Shown here: in pieces, positions 12,581 to 12,806 of the stretch
How positions within the stretch are numbered: the first letter of the stretch is position 1
Layout of the letters: every line of letters begins with the position of its first letter
NCBI GenBank assembly: GCA_964501945.1
Contig: CAZCTY010000028.1
Span: 1 to 12,806, forward strand
Reading direction: 5' to 3'
DNA from: 21-14-0-10-32-9 sp964501945
GTDB taxonomy: Archaea > Nanobdellota > Nanobdellia > Woesearchaeales > 21-14-0-10-32-9
Length of the DNA stretch: 12,806 nt
Program-made: the position numbers and the translations under genes
Notes under the pieces: model-generated
Database searches by the model: none
The model's input: the letters and a program-made list of their open reading frames with translations, nothing else
What the model was told of the DNA's origin: nothing

Positions 12581-12806
12581 TTAATTCTTGAAGCCTAGCT
12601 CTATCGAGTCTTCGTCTTGTAGTTCGTGGTTTAGGCTTACTTGTTGATTTTCGAACTTCGCGCTTGTTCCTGTGATTCGTGCGTATTTGAACTTTTTTAT
12701 TAGGTCTTTGTGAATTGAGTTAATTACATCTTCTACTGTTGCGCCTTTTTCAAGTATTAAGGGCTCTGTTTCTTTTCTTGTGTAAACTCTTATCAAATTA
12801 CTACGC
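12581..12806 (-). CDS. DRG/Rbg-type GTPase, C-terminal TGS domain (partial)
   Basis: Only the last 75 codons are inside the window; the frame is open to the right edge and the gene continues beyond it. The peptide SNLIRVYTRKETEPLILEKG, then ATVEDVINSIHKDLIKKFKY, then ARITGTSAKFENQQVSLNHE and LQDEDSIELGF, is the TGS domain ending a DRG (developmentally regulated GTP-binding) protein, the Obg-related GTPase universal in archaea and eukaryotes that acts on ribosomes. HKDLIKKFKYARI and the DEDSIELGF end are close to DRG1/2. The TTG codon at 12794-12796 is an internal leucine, not a start. The G-domain lies outside the window. This gene is the best sign of archaeal origin. Confidence 0.85.
   Translation of the reverse strand, partial: RSNLIRVYTRKETEPLILEKGATVEDVINSIHKDLIKKFKYARITGTSAKFENQQVSLNHELQDEDSIELGFKN

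Noticed and set aside
12581..12796. A free-standing small TGS protein starting at TTG 12796
   Set aside because: The frame is open through the TTG to the window edge and reads as the interior of a DRG-type GTPase.

Overview
The window looks like a stretch of an AT-rich, compact archaeal genome, most likely of the DPANN/Woesearchaeota-Pacearchaeota kind. The sequence signs are archaeal TATA boxes about 25-30 nt upstream of start codons (several apparent leaderless genes), SD-led starts of the GGTGA and GGAGG type, ATGA stop/start overlaps inside operons, convergent genes whose 3' ends overlap, and the C-terminal TGS domain of a DRG/Rbg-type GTPase. The lineage is inferred from gene style only; there is no rRNA or other phylogenetic marker.

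Left part (1-3031): the 3' end of an ABC transporter ATPase, broken by an in-frame TAG, overlaps by ATGA an APH/choline-kinase-like phosphotransferase. Convergent to it is a two-gene minus-strand operon: a zinc-ribbon GNAT acetyltransferase with a disturbed 5' end, and an ArgE/DapE/LysK-like M20 deacetylase.

Middle part (3311-7878): a plus-strand operon of class I methyltransferase, CYTH triphosphate-tunnel protein and MazG-like pyrophosphohydrolase is followed by a decayed DUF2087-like pseudogene. Next come bacterial-type asparagine synthetase A (asnA) and, divergent from it, an Lrp/AsnC-family regulator. Two different perfect inverted repeats lie at the two promoters. The regulator leads an operon with a COG3981-like GNAT and a histidine phosphatase.

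Right part (7865-12806): a second methyltransferase, an AAA_33-type small kinase preceded by a 14-codon upstream ORF, an AAA_28-type P-loop NTPase, an ADP-ribosylglycohydrolase, and a 501-aa protein whose C-terminal domain looks like a divergent ADP-ribosyltransferase. The last two overlap tail-to-tail by 24 bp. They could form a writer/eraser pair for ADP-ribosylation, possibly a toxin-antitoxin or defence module; this is the most interesting candidate here. The window closes with the TGS end of the GTPase.

Of 17 gene 3' ends, 11 use TAA, 6 use TGA and none uses TAG. No tRNA, rRNA, CRISPR array or insertion sequence was seen.
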